The notes: generated by a model not told the origin, from the sequence alone. Shown: positions 25,174 to 33,893, counted from the first letter of the stretch. The stretch: 64,000 nt of DNA from Flavobacteriales bacterium (GCA_019638115.1 JAHBUK010000001.1:638238-702237); one strand, 5' to 3'. Program-made: numbers and translations.

Positions 25174-26505
25174 TTAGTAGTGGCACTTGGCGCATTCCCA
25201 GCCGCCAAGCTCCTTCACGGTGATCTTTCCGTCCTCCAGGTAGCTCTTCAACTCGCGGTGGCCGATCTCGTTGTTGTGCAGGCGGGCCATCGTCTCGTCG
25301 TAGTAGCCGTTGCCAGCCATCTGCACTTCGCGTTGGCCGTGGCAATCGATGCACCAGCCCATGGTGAGGGGCGCCCACTGCTCGGCCACGTCCATCTTCT
25401 CATCAATGGGACCATGACACTCCTGGCATTCGATTTTGCCCACGGCCACGTGCTGTGCGTGGTTGAAGTAGGCGTGATCGGGCAGGTTGTGCACCTTCAC
25501 CCAGCGGATGGGCTCCTCCTCGCCGGTGTAGGCCAGTTTCTCGGGATCCCAGCCCACGGCCCGGTAGATCTTGGCGATCTCCGCAGTGCCCTCCGGCGTG
25601 CGCCCTTCACCTACGGCCTGGTGGCAGTTCATGCAGATGTTGGTACTGGGGATGCCGGCGTGCTTGCTCTTCTCGGCGCTGCTGTGGCAGTATTGGCAGT
25701 TGATGGCCAGGTTGCCTGCCTCCACCTTACCGGCGTGCAGCGTGTGGTTGAAAAGAATGGGCTGCTCGGGCTTGTAGTTCTGCGCCACTTCATCACCACC
25801 GTAAATACCGATGGTCCACAGGGCGTTCCAACCCTGAAGCAGCAGCCACACCACGAAGAAGAGGCCGATGAAGCTTGCCGCGATCTTGTTGTTCCAAGCC
25901 CAGTTGCCGATGTGCTGCAGAATGCTGCGGTCCTGTGCCGGTTTGCGCCCTTCAGCATCGCGCACGGCGCTGTCCAAGCTGCGCTTTACACCGCTCAAGG
26001 AGATGGTGACCACCAGGAAAAGCAGGCCCAGCACGATCAACCATGGCCAGGCATCCGTGCCTTGTACAGGCGTCGGAGCTGGTGGTGTTTGGTCATCCTT
26101 AACCTGCAGTGGGCCAGGGAAGTTGTCCGCGTAGTAGAGGATGGCGTCGATCTCCTCGTCCGAAACCGCTTGGGCGGTCATCACACTACCCTTCCAATCG
26201 GCGAAAAGCTTGTTCGCATATGCGTTGCCGGTCTTCAGGTAAGCAGAGCTGTTCTTGATCCAGGCATAGATGTCGCCTTGACCTTCCCAACGGGCGCGCG
26301 ATCCGGCGAGGGCAGGGCCGGTCAGGTTCTTATCAGGCTTATGGCAAGCTCCGCAGTTCCCTTTGAAGAGCTTTTCCCCTTTGGTATAGAGTGCCTCATC
26401 GAAGCCCTGGGCATGGGCATTCGAGAAAGACAGGACCAATAGGACGGCGAGGGAAGCGTGGAGGAGCCCGGGGAAACGTTCTGAAATCCTTGCTGCAAGC
26501 GACAT
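25174..26505 (-). CDS. actA: Alternative complex III subunit ActA, multiheme cytochrome c with N-terminal monoheme domain
   Basis: This 443-residue protein starts at 26505 (MSLAARISERF) with a signal peptide ending near NAHAQG. There are six CxxCH motifs: one in an N-terminal cytochrome c domain (NCGACHKPDKNLTGPALAG) and five in the C-terminal multiheme domain (CQYCH, CMNCH, CQECH, CIDCH, CAKCH, the last at the C-terminus). Two membrane helices separate the parts (WPWLIVLGLLFLVVTISLSG and SFIGLFFVVWLLLQGWNAL). ActA receives electrons from ActB. It is the first gene of the operon; a -7 box TATTTTTG lies 41 nt upstream, and a 23-bp palindrome lies further upstream. Confidence 0.94.
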   Translation of the reverse strand: MSLAARISERFPGLLHASLAVLLVLSFSNAHAQGFDEALYTKGEKLFKGNCGACHKPDKNLTGPALAGSRARWEGQGDIYAWIKNSSAYLKTGNAYANKLFADWKGSVMTAQAVSDEEIDAILYYADNFPGPLQVKDDQTPPAPTPVQGTDAWPWLIVLGLLFLVVTISLSGVKRSLDSAVRDAEGRKPAQDRSILQHIGNWAWNNKIAASFIGLFFVVWLLLQGWNALWTIGIYGGDEVAQNYKPEQPILFNHTLHAGKVEAGNLAINCQYCHSSAEKSKHAGIPSTNICMNCHQAVGEGRTPEGTAEIAKIYRAVGWDPEKLAYTGEEEPIRWVKVHNLPDHAYFNHAQHVAVGKIECQECHGPIDEKMDVAEQWAPLTMGWCIDCHGQREVQMAGNGYYDETMARLHNNEIGHRELKSYLEDGKITVKELGGWECAKCHY

Positions 26506-26546
26506 TCCGGACAGTTTAGGGGGACCACGTACCGCTGGTCCGGCCG

Positions 26547-26554
26547 CAAAAATA
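26547..26554 (-). promoter_or_regulatory. -7 box TATTTTTG of the act-cox operon
   Basis: Exact TAnnTTTG on the minus strand, 41 nt before the actA ATG. Its centre is 69.5 nt from the centre of the palindrome at 26609-26631. No clear -33 TTG is seen. Confidence 0.5.
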
Positions 26555-26608
26555 ACCGGAGCAGCGAACTGCGGATAAGCTCTCGATCCTGTTGTCACAG
26601 GCTTGTCC

Positions 26609-26631
26609 TTATTTAGAACTGTTCTAAATAA
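26609..26631. promoter_or_regulatory. 23-bp perfect palindrome, candidate operator
   Basis: Half-site TTATTTAGAAC, a central T, then its exact reverse complement: 11 matched positions on each side. The inner part, TTAGAAC-T-GTTCTAA, has the 7-1-7 layout known for Fur-family operators; the regulator is not identified. It sits midway between two divergent TATTTTTG boxes. Confidence 0.7.
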
Positions 26632-26684
26632 CAAAGGGCCTGCATACGCTTCATTTCCAGCGCTATCCCGCAGAACGTGCGGCA

Positions 26685-26692
26685 TATTTTTG
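26685..26692 (+). promoter_or_regulatory. -7 box TATTTTTG of the SPOR gene
   Basis: Exact TAnnTTTG on the plus strand, 27 nt before the ATG at 26720 and 68.5 nt (centre to centre) from the palindrome. It is identical in sequence to the divergent actA box. Confidence 0.5.
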
Positions 26693-26719
26693 GCACCCCA
26701 CCGAGTCCTTCCGCTTTCC

Positions 26720-27196
26720 ATGTCCATTCCGACCCGCTTCCTCCTCCTCTTCATGTTGATCGCGGTCCTTCCCACCCGCCTGTTCGCCCAGGTGGATGAA
26801 GCGGACCCGGTGCGTGTGTTCACACCATACACCACACCCCCTCCCCCGGCCGTGGATACACCAACGGTGCCCGGCAGTGTGAACCTGCGGACGGAACCAG
26901 GCATTGATGGGCTTATGCAGGATTTCTCCTCCAACGCCCAAACCACCAAGGGTTATCGGGTGCAGATCCACCTCGGCGAGCGAAAGGCGGCCGAGGATGT
27001 GAAACGTGCCTTCCTCTTGAAATACCCGGATGTGCCCGCCTACCTCAGCTGGCTGCCGCCCAACTTCCGGGTACGTGTAGGCGATCTGCGCACCCGCGTG
27101 GAGGCCGAACGCTTGCTGCGCACCCTGAAAGCGGAGCATCCGGGCAGCTACATCGTGCCGGACGACATTGAATTGCCCGCGCTGGCCAAACCTTGA
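26720..27196 (+). CDS. SPOR-domain exported protein
   Basis: This 158-residue protein has a signal peptide (MSIPTRFLLLFMLIAVLPTR, ending FAQ), a Pro-rich linker (TPYTTPPPPAVDTP) and a C-terminal SPOR domain of about 80 residues. SPOR motifs are KGYRVQIHLGERKAAEDVKR and NFRVRVGDLRTRVEAERLLR. SPOR domains bind denuded glycan strands of peptidoglycan, often at the septum. It is divergent from the act-cox operon across a symmetric control region, and the DinB-like gene starts 1 nt after its stop. Confidence 0.85.
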   Translation: MSIPTRFLLLFMLIAVLPTRLFAQVDEADPVRVFTPYTTPPPPAVDTPTVPGSVNLRTEPGIDGLMQDFSSNAQTTKGYRVQIHLGERKAAEDVKRAFLLKYPDVPAYLSWLPPNFRVRVGDLRTRVEAERLLRTLKAEHPGSYIVPDDIELPALAKP

Positions 27197-27197
27197 A

Positions 27198-27734
27198 GTG
27201 ACCGTGGCTGAACGGACCCGGCTGGTGGAGCGCTTCGCAGCGTTGGAAGTGGAGCGGCACCAACTGCTCGGAACATTGGCACAGCATGGCGCAAAGCAGC
27301 TGGAGCAGGTTCCCGGCCCAGGGCAATGGAGCGCTGCACAGGTCATTGTCCATTTCGCGGTTGTGGAGGAAGGCCTGCTCGCTTACCTGCGGAAGAAGGT
27401 GCAATACGGCGGGCATGGACCGGTCAGTGCCAATGCGCCTTTCCGCCTAGCCCTGCTTAACCTTGCGCTACGCTCTCCGCTGAGATTCAAGGCGCCCGCC
27501 GTGGTGGCGCACGCCCCACAGGTGTCCATGACGGAAGCCCAGGACCGCTGGGAACGCTCCCGCGCAGCACTGTATGAAGCCTTCGGATCATTGCCCGATG
27601 AAGCCTTGGGTCACGGCCTGATCAAACACCCCACCGCGGGTCGCTTCACCCCCCGGCAGGGCCTGTCCTTCATCAGTGCTCACATCGGCCACCACAAGCG
27701 GCAACTGGCGCGCATCCTGCGGAAAGCGAAGTAG
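27198..27734 (+). CDS. DinB-like superfamily protein
   Basis: This protein of about 178 residues starts at a GTG (27198, or 27204) directly after the SPOR gene stop. The four-helix-bundle DinB pattern is visible, with His residues at the expected metal positions: GQWSAAQVIVHFAVVEEGLL in the N-terminal half and FISAHIGHHKRQLARIL at the end. Members bind divalent metals; some are thiol transferases or damage-induced proteins. Its specific role is unknown. Co-transcription with the SPOR gene is likely. Confidence 0.75.
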   Translation: MTVAERTRLVERFAALEVERHQLLGTLAQHGAKQLEQVPGPGQWSAAQVIVHFAVVEEGLLAYLRKKVQYGGHGPVSANAPFRLALLNLALRSPLRFKAPAVVAHAPQVSMTEAQDRWERSRAALYEAFGSLPDEALGHGLIKHPTAGRFTPRQGLSFISAHIGHHKRQLARILRKAK

Positions 27735-27768
27735 CCCTCGTCAACGCCTTCCTACCTTGCCTGCTCCC

Positions 27769-29664
27769 ATGCGCTCCGCAACGCTGCTATTGGCCCTGCT
27801 GCTCGCGAATTTCCTGCTCGCCCAATGGGACATCCGTGTGCCCGGCGAACAAGGCGATGCCCGCTGCAACGACTGCCTGCGCAACATGGACAACAAGCCC
27901 AAGGAGGTGCTATTCGGCTTCGTGGTGGACCCCCGCAACGAGATCTGGTTCGCCATCAACGACATGCGCTTCTTCGACGCGCTCTTCAAACGCTCCACCG
28001 ATGGGATCGCGGTGGACGTGGTGCCGCGCGACCGCTATGCCTGTGGCCGATCGGTGCCGGAGCACGAGGGCCTGAGCAAAGGCACCCTGCTGGAACCCGT
28101 GTACCTGCCCGCACTGAAACGCAACATGGAACAGGATGAGCTGGGTGTGACCTACCTGAAGGTAGGCAAGCTGCCGGCGCAGTTCGTGAACAAGCCCGTG
28201 GAATTGAACCTGGTGGTCCTGCAGGACCGGACCGCCTGCTACTACAACAACTTCTACGACCTCCGCTCCTACCGCTGGGACCTGTTGAACATGGGCCTCT
28301 TCATGGACAGCCTGCGCTACCAGGATGCCATCGACACCACCCGCTCCCCCATCGCGGCTTCGGTGCTCCGACGCAAAGCCTTGCACTTCACCATCCCCTT
28401 CGAGCGTGGGCGCACCACCTACCAAGCCCGCGACCTGCAACCACTCTATGATTCGCTGCGCCTCACCAACTTCACCATCAAACACATCGACATCCGCGCA
28501 TACAGCAGCGTGGACGGTCCCGAGGCCACCAACATCGCCCTGCAGGAGGAGCGCGCCAAAGCCATCGTGGCCGCCCTGCAATCCTTCCAGTCGCCCACCA
28601 TCCGCACCACCGTTTCAGCCAGTGAGAACTGGGTGGAATTCCTCAACGACATCAGCGGTTCCAAGTATGAGTACCTGGGCAGGCAGAGCAAGGACGAAGT
28701 GAAGGCCGCTCTGCGCGACCGCAGTCTGCTGAACGCTTTGGAACCGCAACTGGCCCGGCACCGCAAAGCCGTGGTGACCTTGGAACTGCAACGCCGCACG
28801 GAGTTCTCCGATGCCTCCGACAACGATCTGGTGGAACGCTTCGAGCGCTCGCTGGCCGAGCAGAACATGGAGCAGGCCATGCGCATCCAACATGAGGTCT
28901 TCCAACGCGTGCTGGACCACGACCTGCCCACGTCCTTCCTGGATCGGCTGGATGTGCCCAACAAGAAGGAGTATGCCCTGCTGCTGAACAGCCGCGCCGC
29001 ATACCGCCATTTCCTGGACCCCGCCGATGTATTCGCCACCTACCTGGCCCTGCAGGACCTGGACCGGCTGGCACCCGGCAACGGACGCATCAAGTACAAC
29101 CTCTGTGCAATGAAGTTCCGCGTGTGGCTGCTGGGCGCACAAGCGGTGGACCCGGTGGCCTTCGGCAAGGAGATCGACCGGCTGCGCAGCTATGGCATCG
29201 CCGACAACCTGGTGACGCGCATGCACATCAACCGCAACATCATCCTGGCGGAACAGCACATGCGCGCCGGCGACTACGCCCGCAAGGACGAGGCCTTGAA
29301 GTACATCCACCGCAACTACCGGCAGGTGGACCTGAGCGACAGCGACCTGCTGAGCCTGGCGCAGTACTTCACCTCGTTCGGCAACCACGAGTGGGCCTTG
29401 GAAGTGATCGCGCCCAAGCTGAGCCGCATCGATGTGGACCGCGACCTGCTCTTCTATTACCTGAACCTCACCCTGGTGGAACCCGAGCTCACTGCGGATG
29501 CCCAGTACCGTAAGGTGCTGCTCAACGCCATCAACCTGGACCGCCGCCGCTTCTGCAACCTTTTCAGGCCCTATGGTAAGGGAGGCATCACCTTCCAGTT
29601 GCTGGACAACCCCTACCTGCACACCGTGTACTGCGAGAATTGCACGGGCACCTATGGCATGTGA
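27769..29664 (+). CDS. OmpA-like domain exported protein
   Basis: This 631-residue protein starts at 27769 with a signal peptide (MRSATLLLALLLANFLLAQ). An N-terminal region has a CNDC pair. A middle segment around residues 200-270 resembles an OmpA-type peptidoglycan-binding core: LHFTIPFERGRTTY, then IKHIDIRAYSSVDGPEATN and LQEERAKAIVAALQ. The long helical C-terminal part is rich in Leu, Arg and Tyr and ends in CENCTGTYGM. The SSVDGPE motif parallels the OmpA core but is diverged. A role in the cell envelope is likely; details are unknown. A -7-like TACCTTGC ends 8 nt before the start. Confidence 0.65.
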   Translation: MRSATLLLALLLANFLLAQWDIRVPGEQGDARCNDCLRNMDNKPKEVLFGFVVDPRNEIWFAINDMRFFDALFKRSTDGIAVDVVPRDRYACGRSVPEHEGLSKGTLLEPVYLPALKRNMEQDELGVTYLKVGKLPAQFVNKPVELNLVVLQDRTACYYNNFYDLRSYRWDLLNMGLFMDSLRYQDAIDTTRSPIAASVLRRKALHFTIPFERGRTTYQARDLQPLYDSLRLTNFTIKHIDIRAYSSVDGPEATNIALQEERAKAIVAALQSFQSPTIRTTVSASENWVEFLNDISGSKYEYLGRQSKDEVKAALRDRSLLNALEPQLARHRKAVVTLELQRRTEFSDASDNDLVERFERSLAEQNMEQAMRIQHEVFQRVLDHDLPTSFLDRLDVPNKKEYALLLNSRAAYRHFLDPADVFATYLALQDLDRLAPGNGRIKYNLCAMKFRVWLLGAQAVDPVAFGKEIDRLRSYGIADNLVTRMHINRNIILAEQHMRAGDYARKDEALKYIHRNYRQVDLSDSDLLSLAQYFTSFGNHEWALEVIAPKLSRIDVDRDLLFYYLNLTLVEPELTADAQYRKVLLNAINLDRRRFCNLFRPYGKGGITFQLLDNPYLHTVYCENCTGTYGM

Positions 29665-29718
29665 CCGCATTCGGAGATGGCCAGAAGAACATAGTGGCCA
29701 CCAATGCGTTCCTTGAAC

Positions 29719-29955
29719 ATGCGACCAGTACCTGTTGCCGTGCATGCCGCCACCGGAGTGCTGCTGGTGAATATGCTCATCGCCGCCGTGGGTGGTCCGG
29801 GCTGGCTGATCGGAATCCTTTTCCTGGCCGGTCCCGTGCTGGTGGTGGCCATGGTATGGAGCGTATTGAAGGACCGTACAGTGCCCATGGATGAACTGGC
29901 AGAGGGCCAGGAATGGGGCTATCAGGACCGCCGCGATCTGCGTCCCTTGGAGTAG
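29719..29955 (+). CDS. Small membrane protein with two helices
   Basis: This 78-residue protein (from MRPVPVAVHAATGVLLVNML) has two predicted membrane helices, VAVHAATGVLLVNMLIAAV and WLIGILFLAGPVLVVAMVWS, and a charged C-terminal tail (DELAEGQEWGYQDRRD). No family is recognised. Codon use resembles the neighbours and the gap to each neighbour is short. The in-frame start at 29704 would add five residues. Confidence 0.55.
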   Translation: MRPVPVAVHAATGVLLVNMLIAAVGGPGWLIGILFLAGPVLVVAMVWSVLKDRTVPMDELAEGQEWGYQDRRDLRPLE

Positions 29956-30006
29956 TGCCGCATGGAGCACGGGCGCCGCTGTAACTTGCCCGCAGTGTTA
30001 CACACC

Positions 30007-31695
30007 ATGCGCCGCCTGTTACTCGCCCTCGCCACTCTTTTGTTGATCCCTGCATTGCATGCCGAACACCTGCCCGGTGGCACGCTCAGCTACACTTGTC
30101 AGGGTGGCGGCTTCTACGAGTTCCGCCTGTTGCTTTGGCGCGAATGCAGCGGTGCGGCCATGATCCCGCAACAATTGAAGTTCCAGAACACCTGCGGAAC
30201 AGAGTTCACCATCGGCAACCTCACACCCACCAGCGTGGAGGAAGTATCCCCGCTGTGCGAACCGCAACTGCCCAACAGCACCTGCAGCGGCGGTCCCTTG
30301 GTGGGTTTGCAGGCGTATACCTATCTGCGCAGCGTGTTCCTCTCGCCCTGCGAGTTGTGGATCGTGAGCTGGAGCGTGTGCTGCCGGAACGGTTCGCTCA
30401 ACCTGCAGAACGAGCCCGGCCTCTACATCGAAACGCAGCTGAACAACGTGGTGGAAAGCTGCAACTCCTCCCCGCGCTTCACCGAGGCGGGGATCCCCTT
30501 CGCGTGCGTAGGTCAGGCGGTGAGTTATGATGCCGGTGTGGTGGAGGACGATGGACACCGCCTGCGCTACCGCTTCATCGATGCCCGCTTCGCAGCGCCC
30601 GAACCCACCGTGGTCAACTACGTGTTCCCCATTTTCGGAGGCGAGCCCTGGCCAGGCATGACGGTGGACAGCCTATCCGGAAATATCAGTTTCACCCCCA
30701 CTCAGCAAGGCTACATCGTGGTGGTGGTTGAAGTGAACGAGTTCAATGAGCAAGGGCAGTGGCTGGGCAGCGTGATGCGCGATTTCCCCTTCGTGGTGAC
30801 CGCCTGCGACAACACCACACCCAATGCGTCTTCGGGCTTCATCGTGGGCGTCAGTGGCACAGGCAGCCAGAGCGCACCGCGCGGATACCGGGCCTGCTCC
30901 AACGGCACCGTGTGCATGCAGGCCCTCTTCACCGACCCCAACGCGGGCCAGAGCCTGAGCTTCTCCTCCAACGCTGGCATCGTGCTGCCGGGTGCCACCT
31001 TCAGCGTTAGCGGCACCAACCCCGCCACGCTCACCATCTGCTGGGATGCCACCGGTGCCGCACCCGGTCTGCGCTCCTTCCTCATCACCGCCATGGACGA
31101 TGCCTGCCCCGTGGTGGGCATGCAGAACTACACCTACACCGTGCTGGTGGAGGATGCCCCTTATGCCGGTCTGGACGGCAATGCCACGGCCTGCCTGCTC
31201 ACCCCGCCCTTCAACCTCTTCGACAGCCTGGCCGGCGATCCGCCAACCGACGGTGTGTGGCGCGGCCCGGATGGCACGGTGCGCCCCGCCACCTTCAACC
31301 CTGCCGTGGATGTGGCCGGCGACTACACCTACACCGTGAGCAGTTTCGCCGGGTGCTCCAGCAGCGCAACGGTGACCGTGGAAATACTGCCGGAGGATGA
31401 GCAGGAGTGCATCCTACTTGGCCTGCCCGAACTTCAGCAGGTACACCTACAACTGGCGCCGAACCCCAGCAGCGGCACGCTCTTCCTGCAAACAAGGCCG
31501 GTGCTGCCCGGCACCGGCATCCTGCTGCACCTGCTCGATCTCCAAGGCCGCGAGCTGGCGCCCTTGCTCGCCCAACCCCAAGGGGAAGGCTCGCGCATCG
31601 AACTCCCGGCCGGCATCGCCGATGGCAGCTACCTGCTGCGCCTGCGACTGCCCGATGGCCAGCTGCGCGCACTGCGCTTCCAGCTGATGCGGTGA
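30007..31695 (+). CDS. Secreted protein with T9SS C-terminal sorting domain
   Basis: This 562-residue protein has a signal peptide (MRRLLLALATLLLIPALHAE). The mature N-terminus (HLPGGTLSYTCQGGGFYEFR, LLLWRECSG) is a pattern found at the start of large Bacteroidota adhesin-like proteins with PKD or Ig-like domains. Several Ig-like segments and many Cys residues follow. The C-terminus is a T9SS type A domain (LAPNPSSGTLFLQT, LLDLQGRELAPL, DGSYLLRLRLPDG). The protein is probably surface-exposed or released. Its binding partner is unknown. Confidence 0.8.
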   Translation: MRRLLLALATLLLIPALHAEHLPGGTLSYTCQGGGFYEFRLLLWRECSGAAMIPQQLKFQNTCGTEFTIGNLTPTSVEEVSPLCEPQLPNSTCSGGPLVGLQAYTYLRSVFLSPCELWIVSWSVCCRNGSLNLQNEPGLYIETQLNNVVESCNSSPRFTEAGIPFACVGQAVSYDAGVVEDDGHRLRYRFIDARFAAPEPTVVNYVFPIFGGEPWPGMTVDSLSGNISFTPTQQGYIVVVVEVNEFNEQGQWLGSVMRDFPFVVTACDNTTPNASSGFIVGVSGTGSQSAPRGYRACSNGTVCMQALFTDPNAGQSLSFSSNAGIVLPGATFSVSGTNPATLTICWDATGAAPGLRSFLITAMDDACPVVGMQNYTYTVLVEDAPYAGLDGNATACLLTPPFNLFDSLAGDPPTDGVWRGPDGTVRPATFNPAVDVAGDYTYTVSSFAGCSSSATVTVEILPEDEQECILLGLPELQQVHLQLAPNPSSGTLFLQTRPVLPGTGILLHLLDLQGRELAPLLAQPQGEGSRIELPAGIADGSYLLRLRLPDGQLRALRFQLMR

Positions 31696-31978
31696 TGGGA
31701 GGAATGATGTGAAGATGGGAGGATGTGTAGATGTGTAGATGACAGGATGAGAAGATGTGTTGCTTCGCTCGCAATGACAGATGTGAAGATGGTGAGGGAG
31801 GTGAGGGAGGTAAGGGAGGCCGCCGTCCTTCACCACTTTCTCGTCACATACGTCGCCTCCCTTACCTCCCTCTCTTCCCTTTCCTCCCTCACCTCCCTCT
31901 CTTCCCTCTCTTCCCTCTCTTCCCTCTCTTCCCTCTCCTCCCTCTCCTCCCTCTCCTCCCTCACCTCCATCCCGCAGT
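31690..31978. repeat. Low-complexity inverted repeat and 9-bp minisatellite
   Basis: This stretch between genes holds degenerate GATGTGAAGATG-type repeats (31700-31790), a copy of a widespread GTCATTGCGAGCGAAGC-type repeat (31759-31778, reverse orientation), three 9-bp GGTGAGGGA units, and an array of 9-bp CCCTCTCTT or CCCTCTCCT units to about 31970. GGGAGGTAAGGGAGGC (31805-31820) is an exact inverted match to 31855-31870, with a 34-nt loop. The array reads open in some frames only because the unit is 9 bp; I do not call a gene here. Confidence 0.85.
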
Positions 31979-32037
31979 TCTGTTGATCTTCCGTTAATGC
32001 CGGGAACAGCTCGGCGCCCTGCGTGTTCCTTTGTTGC

Positions 32038-32940
32038 ATGTCCACCATCCTCATCACTGGCGCTACGGGCCTCATCGGCACTGCGCTGCAAAAAAGCCTC
32101 CGGGCCAAGGGCCACCAGGTGCGCACGCTTGGCCGTGGCGCTGGCGATGGTGTGCACACCTTCCATTGGGACCCCGACAAAAACGTACTGGACGATCGCG
32201 CGCTGCATGGCGTTGAGCACATCGTGCACCTGGCCGGGGCGGGCATCGCGGACCAGCGCTGGACGTCCGCACGTGTGCGTGTGCTCACGGAAAGCCGCAC
32301 ACGCACTGCCCTGCTGCTCCTGGAGCGCGTCAAGGCTTTGGGCATGAACCCCCAAAGCTTCGTAAGTGCCGCCGGCATCAACTACTACGGGGCCATCACC
32401 AGCGATCGCATCCACGTGGAGAGCGACCCAGCAGCCACCGACACCATCGGCCGCATCAGCAGCGCTTGGGAACTAGCCGTGGACCAATGGGCGGATCATT
32501 GCCGCGTGGTGAAACTGCGCACACCCGTGGTGCTTTCACCGCATGGTGGTGCCTTGGCGAAACTGGCTGCACCCGTGCGTTTCGGGCTGAGCGCAGCGCT
32601 GGGCAGTGGCAGGCAGTGGATGCCCTGGGTACACCTCGATGACCTGGTGCGCATCTACGAGCAAGTCCTCAGCGACACGCACATGCAAGGCGCCTACAAC
32701 GTGAACGCCAGCGAACACGTGAGCAATGCCACGCTTATGCGCACCGTGGCGCGGGTGCTGGGTAAGCCTTTCTTCCTGCCTGCCGTACCGGGCGTTTTGC
32801 TGAAGATTGCGCTCGGCGAATTATCGGCCATTCTGCTGGAAGGCAGCCGTGCTTCCAACGAGCGTTTGCTCGCAAGCGGCTTCCGTTTCGAGCACGATGA
32901 GCTGGAAGGAGCGCTGCGCCACTTGTTGGCGAAGCACTGA
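32038..32940 (+). CDS. TIGR01777 family NAD-dependent epimerase-like protein
   Basis: This 300-residue protein is an atypical SDR of the YfcH/TIGR01777 family. The cofactor site is ILITGATGLIGTALQKSLRA, followed by the family hallmarks FHWDPDKNVLDD, HIVHLAGAGIADQRWTSARV and VSAAGINYYG, and a C-terminal DUF1731-like domain (PFFLPAVPGVLLKIALGELS, then LLASGFRFEHDELEGAL). Members bind NAD(P); the substrate is unknown, although plant relatives act at plastid division. The ATG at 32038 gives the usual start. It lies convergent to the polyprenyl synthase gene. Confidence 0.9.
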   Translation: MSTILITGATGLIGTALQKSLRAKGHQVRTLGRGAGDGVHTFHWDPDKNVLDDRALHGVEHIVHLAGAGIADQRWTSARVRVLTESRTRTALLLLERVKALGMNPQSFVSAAGINYYGAITSDRIHVESDPAATDTIGRISSAWELAVDQWADHCRVVKLRTPVVLSPHGGALAKLAAPVRFGLSAALGSGRQWMPWVHLDDLVRIYEQVLSDTHMQGAYNVNASEHVSNATLMRTVARVLGKPFFLPAVPGVLLKIALGELSAILLEGSRASNERLLASGFRFEHDELEGALRHLLAKH

Positions 32941-32948
32941 TCCGTCGC

Positions 32949-33893
32949 TCAGTACACGCGCACCATCAGTTGTGCGGCCAACTGGCGCAATGGCGCTTTC
33001 CGTTCTTCGGGCACGGCAAGGTGGTCCAGGGCGGCCAAGGCCAGCGCATCGTGGCGGGCCACTTCCGCTTCGGCTTCGGTGCGTACGCCCAAGGCTTCCA
33101 GCGTGCCGATCATCAGGGGCACATCGCGGCTTTCCGCAGGGCGTGCCAGTTGGTCGCGCAACAGGGTGCTGCCTTGGGTGGCTTCCAACTCCAGACCACG
33201 GATCAGCAGCCAGGTCTTTTTTCCTGCACGCAGATCACCACCTTGTTGCTTGCCCACCAACTGGGGATCGCCGAAGGCATCCAAGAGGTCATCGCGCAGT
33301 TGGAATGCGAGCCCGAGGTGCTCGCCCACGGAGCCGAGGCGTTCCATATCCTCTGCAGGTGCATTGGCGCACTGCGCACCCACCTGCAGGGCACAGCTCA
33401 GCAGCACGGCGGTCTTCAGGCGGATCATTTCCGTGTACTCGGCCAGGCTCACGGTGGCGCGCTGCTCAAAGGCCATGTCCAGCTCCTGGCCTTCGCATAC
33501 CTCCAGCGCATAGCGACTGAAGAGCTGTGCCACGCGTGCATCGCGGCCCATGAGTTGGTAGGCCTTCACCAGCATGGCGTCACCGCTGAGTATGGCGGTG
33601 TTGGTGTTCCACTTCACATGCACGGTGGCCTTGCCACGGCGCAGCGGTGCAGCGTCCATGATGTCGTCGTGCATCAGGGTGAAGTTGTGGAAGAGCTCGA
33701 TGCCCAGGGCTTCATCGAGCACCGAGCGGGGATCGGCACCGAAAAGATCGGCACCCATGAGCACGGCGGCAGGTCGGATGCGCTTGCCGGGCAGGCGCAT
33801 GAGGTAGGCCATGGGCGCATACAGGTCGCTTTGCGGCAGAGCGTCGCACCACTGCTCAATGCGTTCCTCGATCAGCTTGCGGAGCTGCTCCAT
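32949..33893 (-). CDS. Polyprenyl (geranylgeranyl-type) diphosphate synthase
   Basis: This 314-residue cytosolic enzyme has both Asp-rich metal motifs of trans-prenyltransferases: DDIMD in FTLMHDDIMDAAPLRRG and DDLLD in LAFQLRDDLLDAFG. It also has GKRIRP near the N-terminus and GKKTWLL near the end. These enzymes condense allylic diphosphates with IPP to make FPP, GGPP or longer chains; chain length is uncertain. The ATG at 33893 overlaps the TGA of the thymidylyltransferase gene by one base, so the two are translationally coupled. It is the last gene of the operon. Confidence 0.93.
   Translation of the reverse strand: MEQLRKLIEERIEQWCDALPQSDLYAPMAYLMRLPGKRIRPAAVLMGADLFGADPRSVLDEALGIELFHNFTLMHDDIMDAAPLRRGKATVHVKWNTNTAILSGDAMLVKAYQLMGRDARVAQLFSRYALEVCEGQELDMAFEQRATVSLAEYTEMIRLKTAVLLSCALQVGAQCANAPAEDMERLGSVGEHLGLAFQLRDDLLDAFGDPQLVGKQQGGDLRAGKKTWLLIRGLELEATQGSTLLRDQLARPAESRDVPLMIGTLEALGVRTEAEAEVARHDALALAALDHLAVPEERKAPLRQLAAQLMVRVY

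Noticed and set aside
31723-31986. Ser/Leu-rich open frames through the 9-bp minisatellite
   Set aside because: A 9-bp repeat without stops is open by default. There is no start signal or conserved domain.
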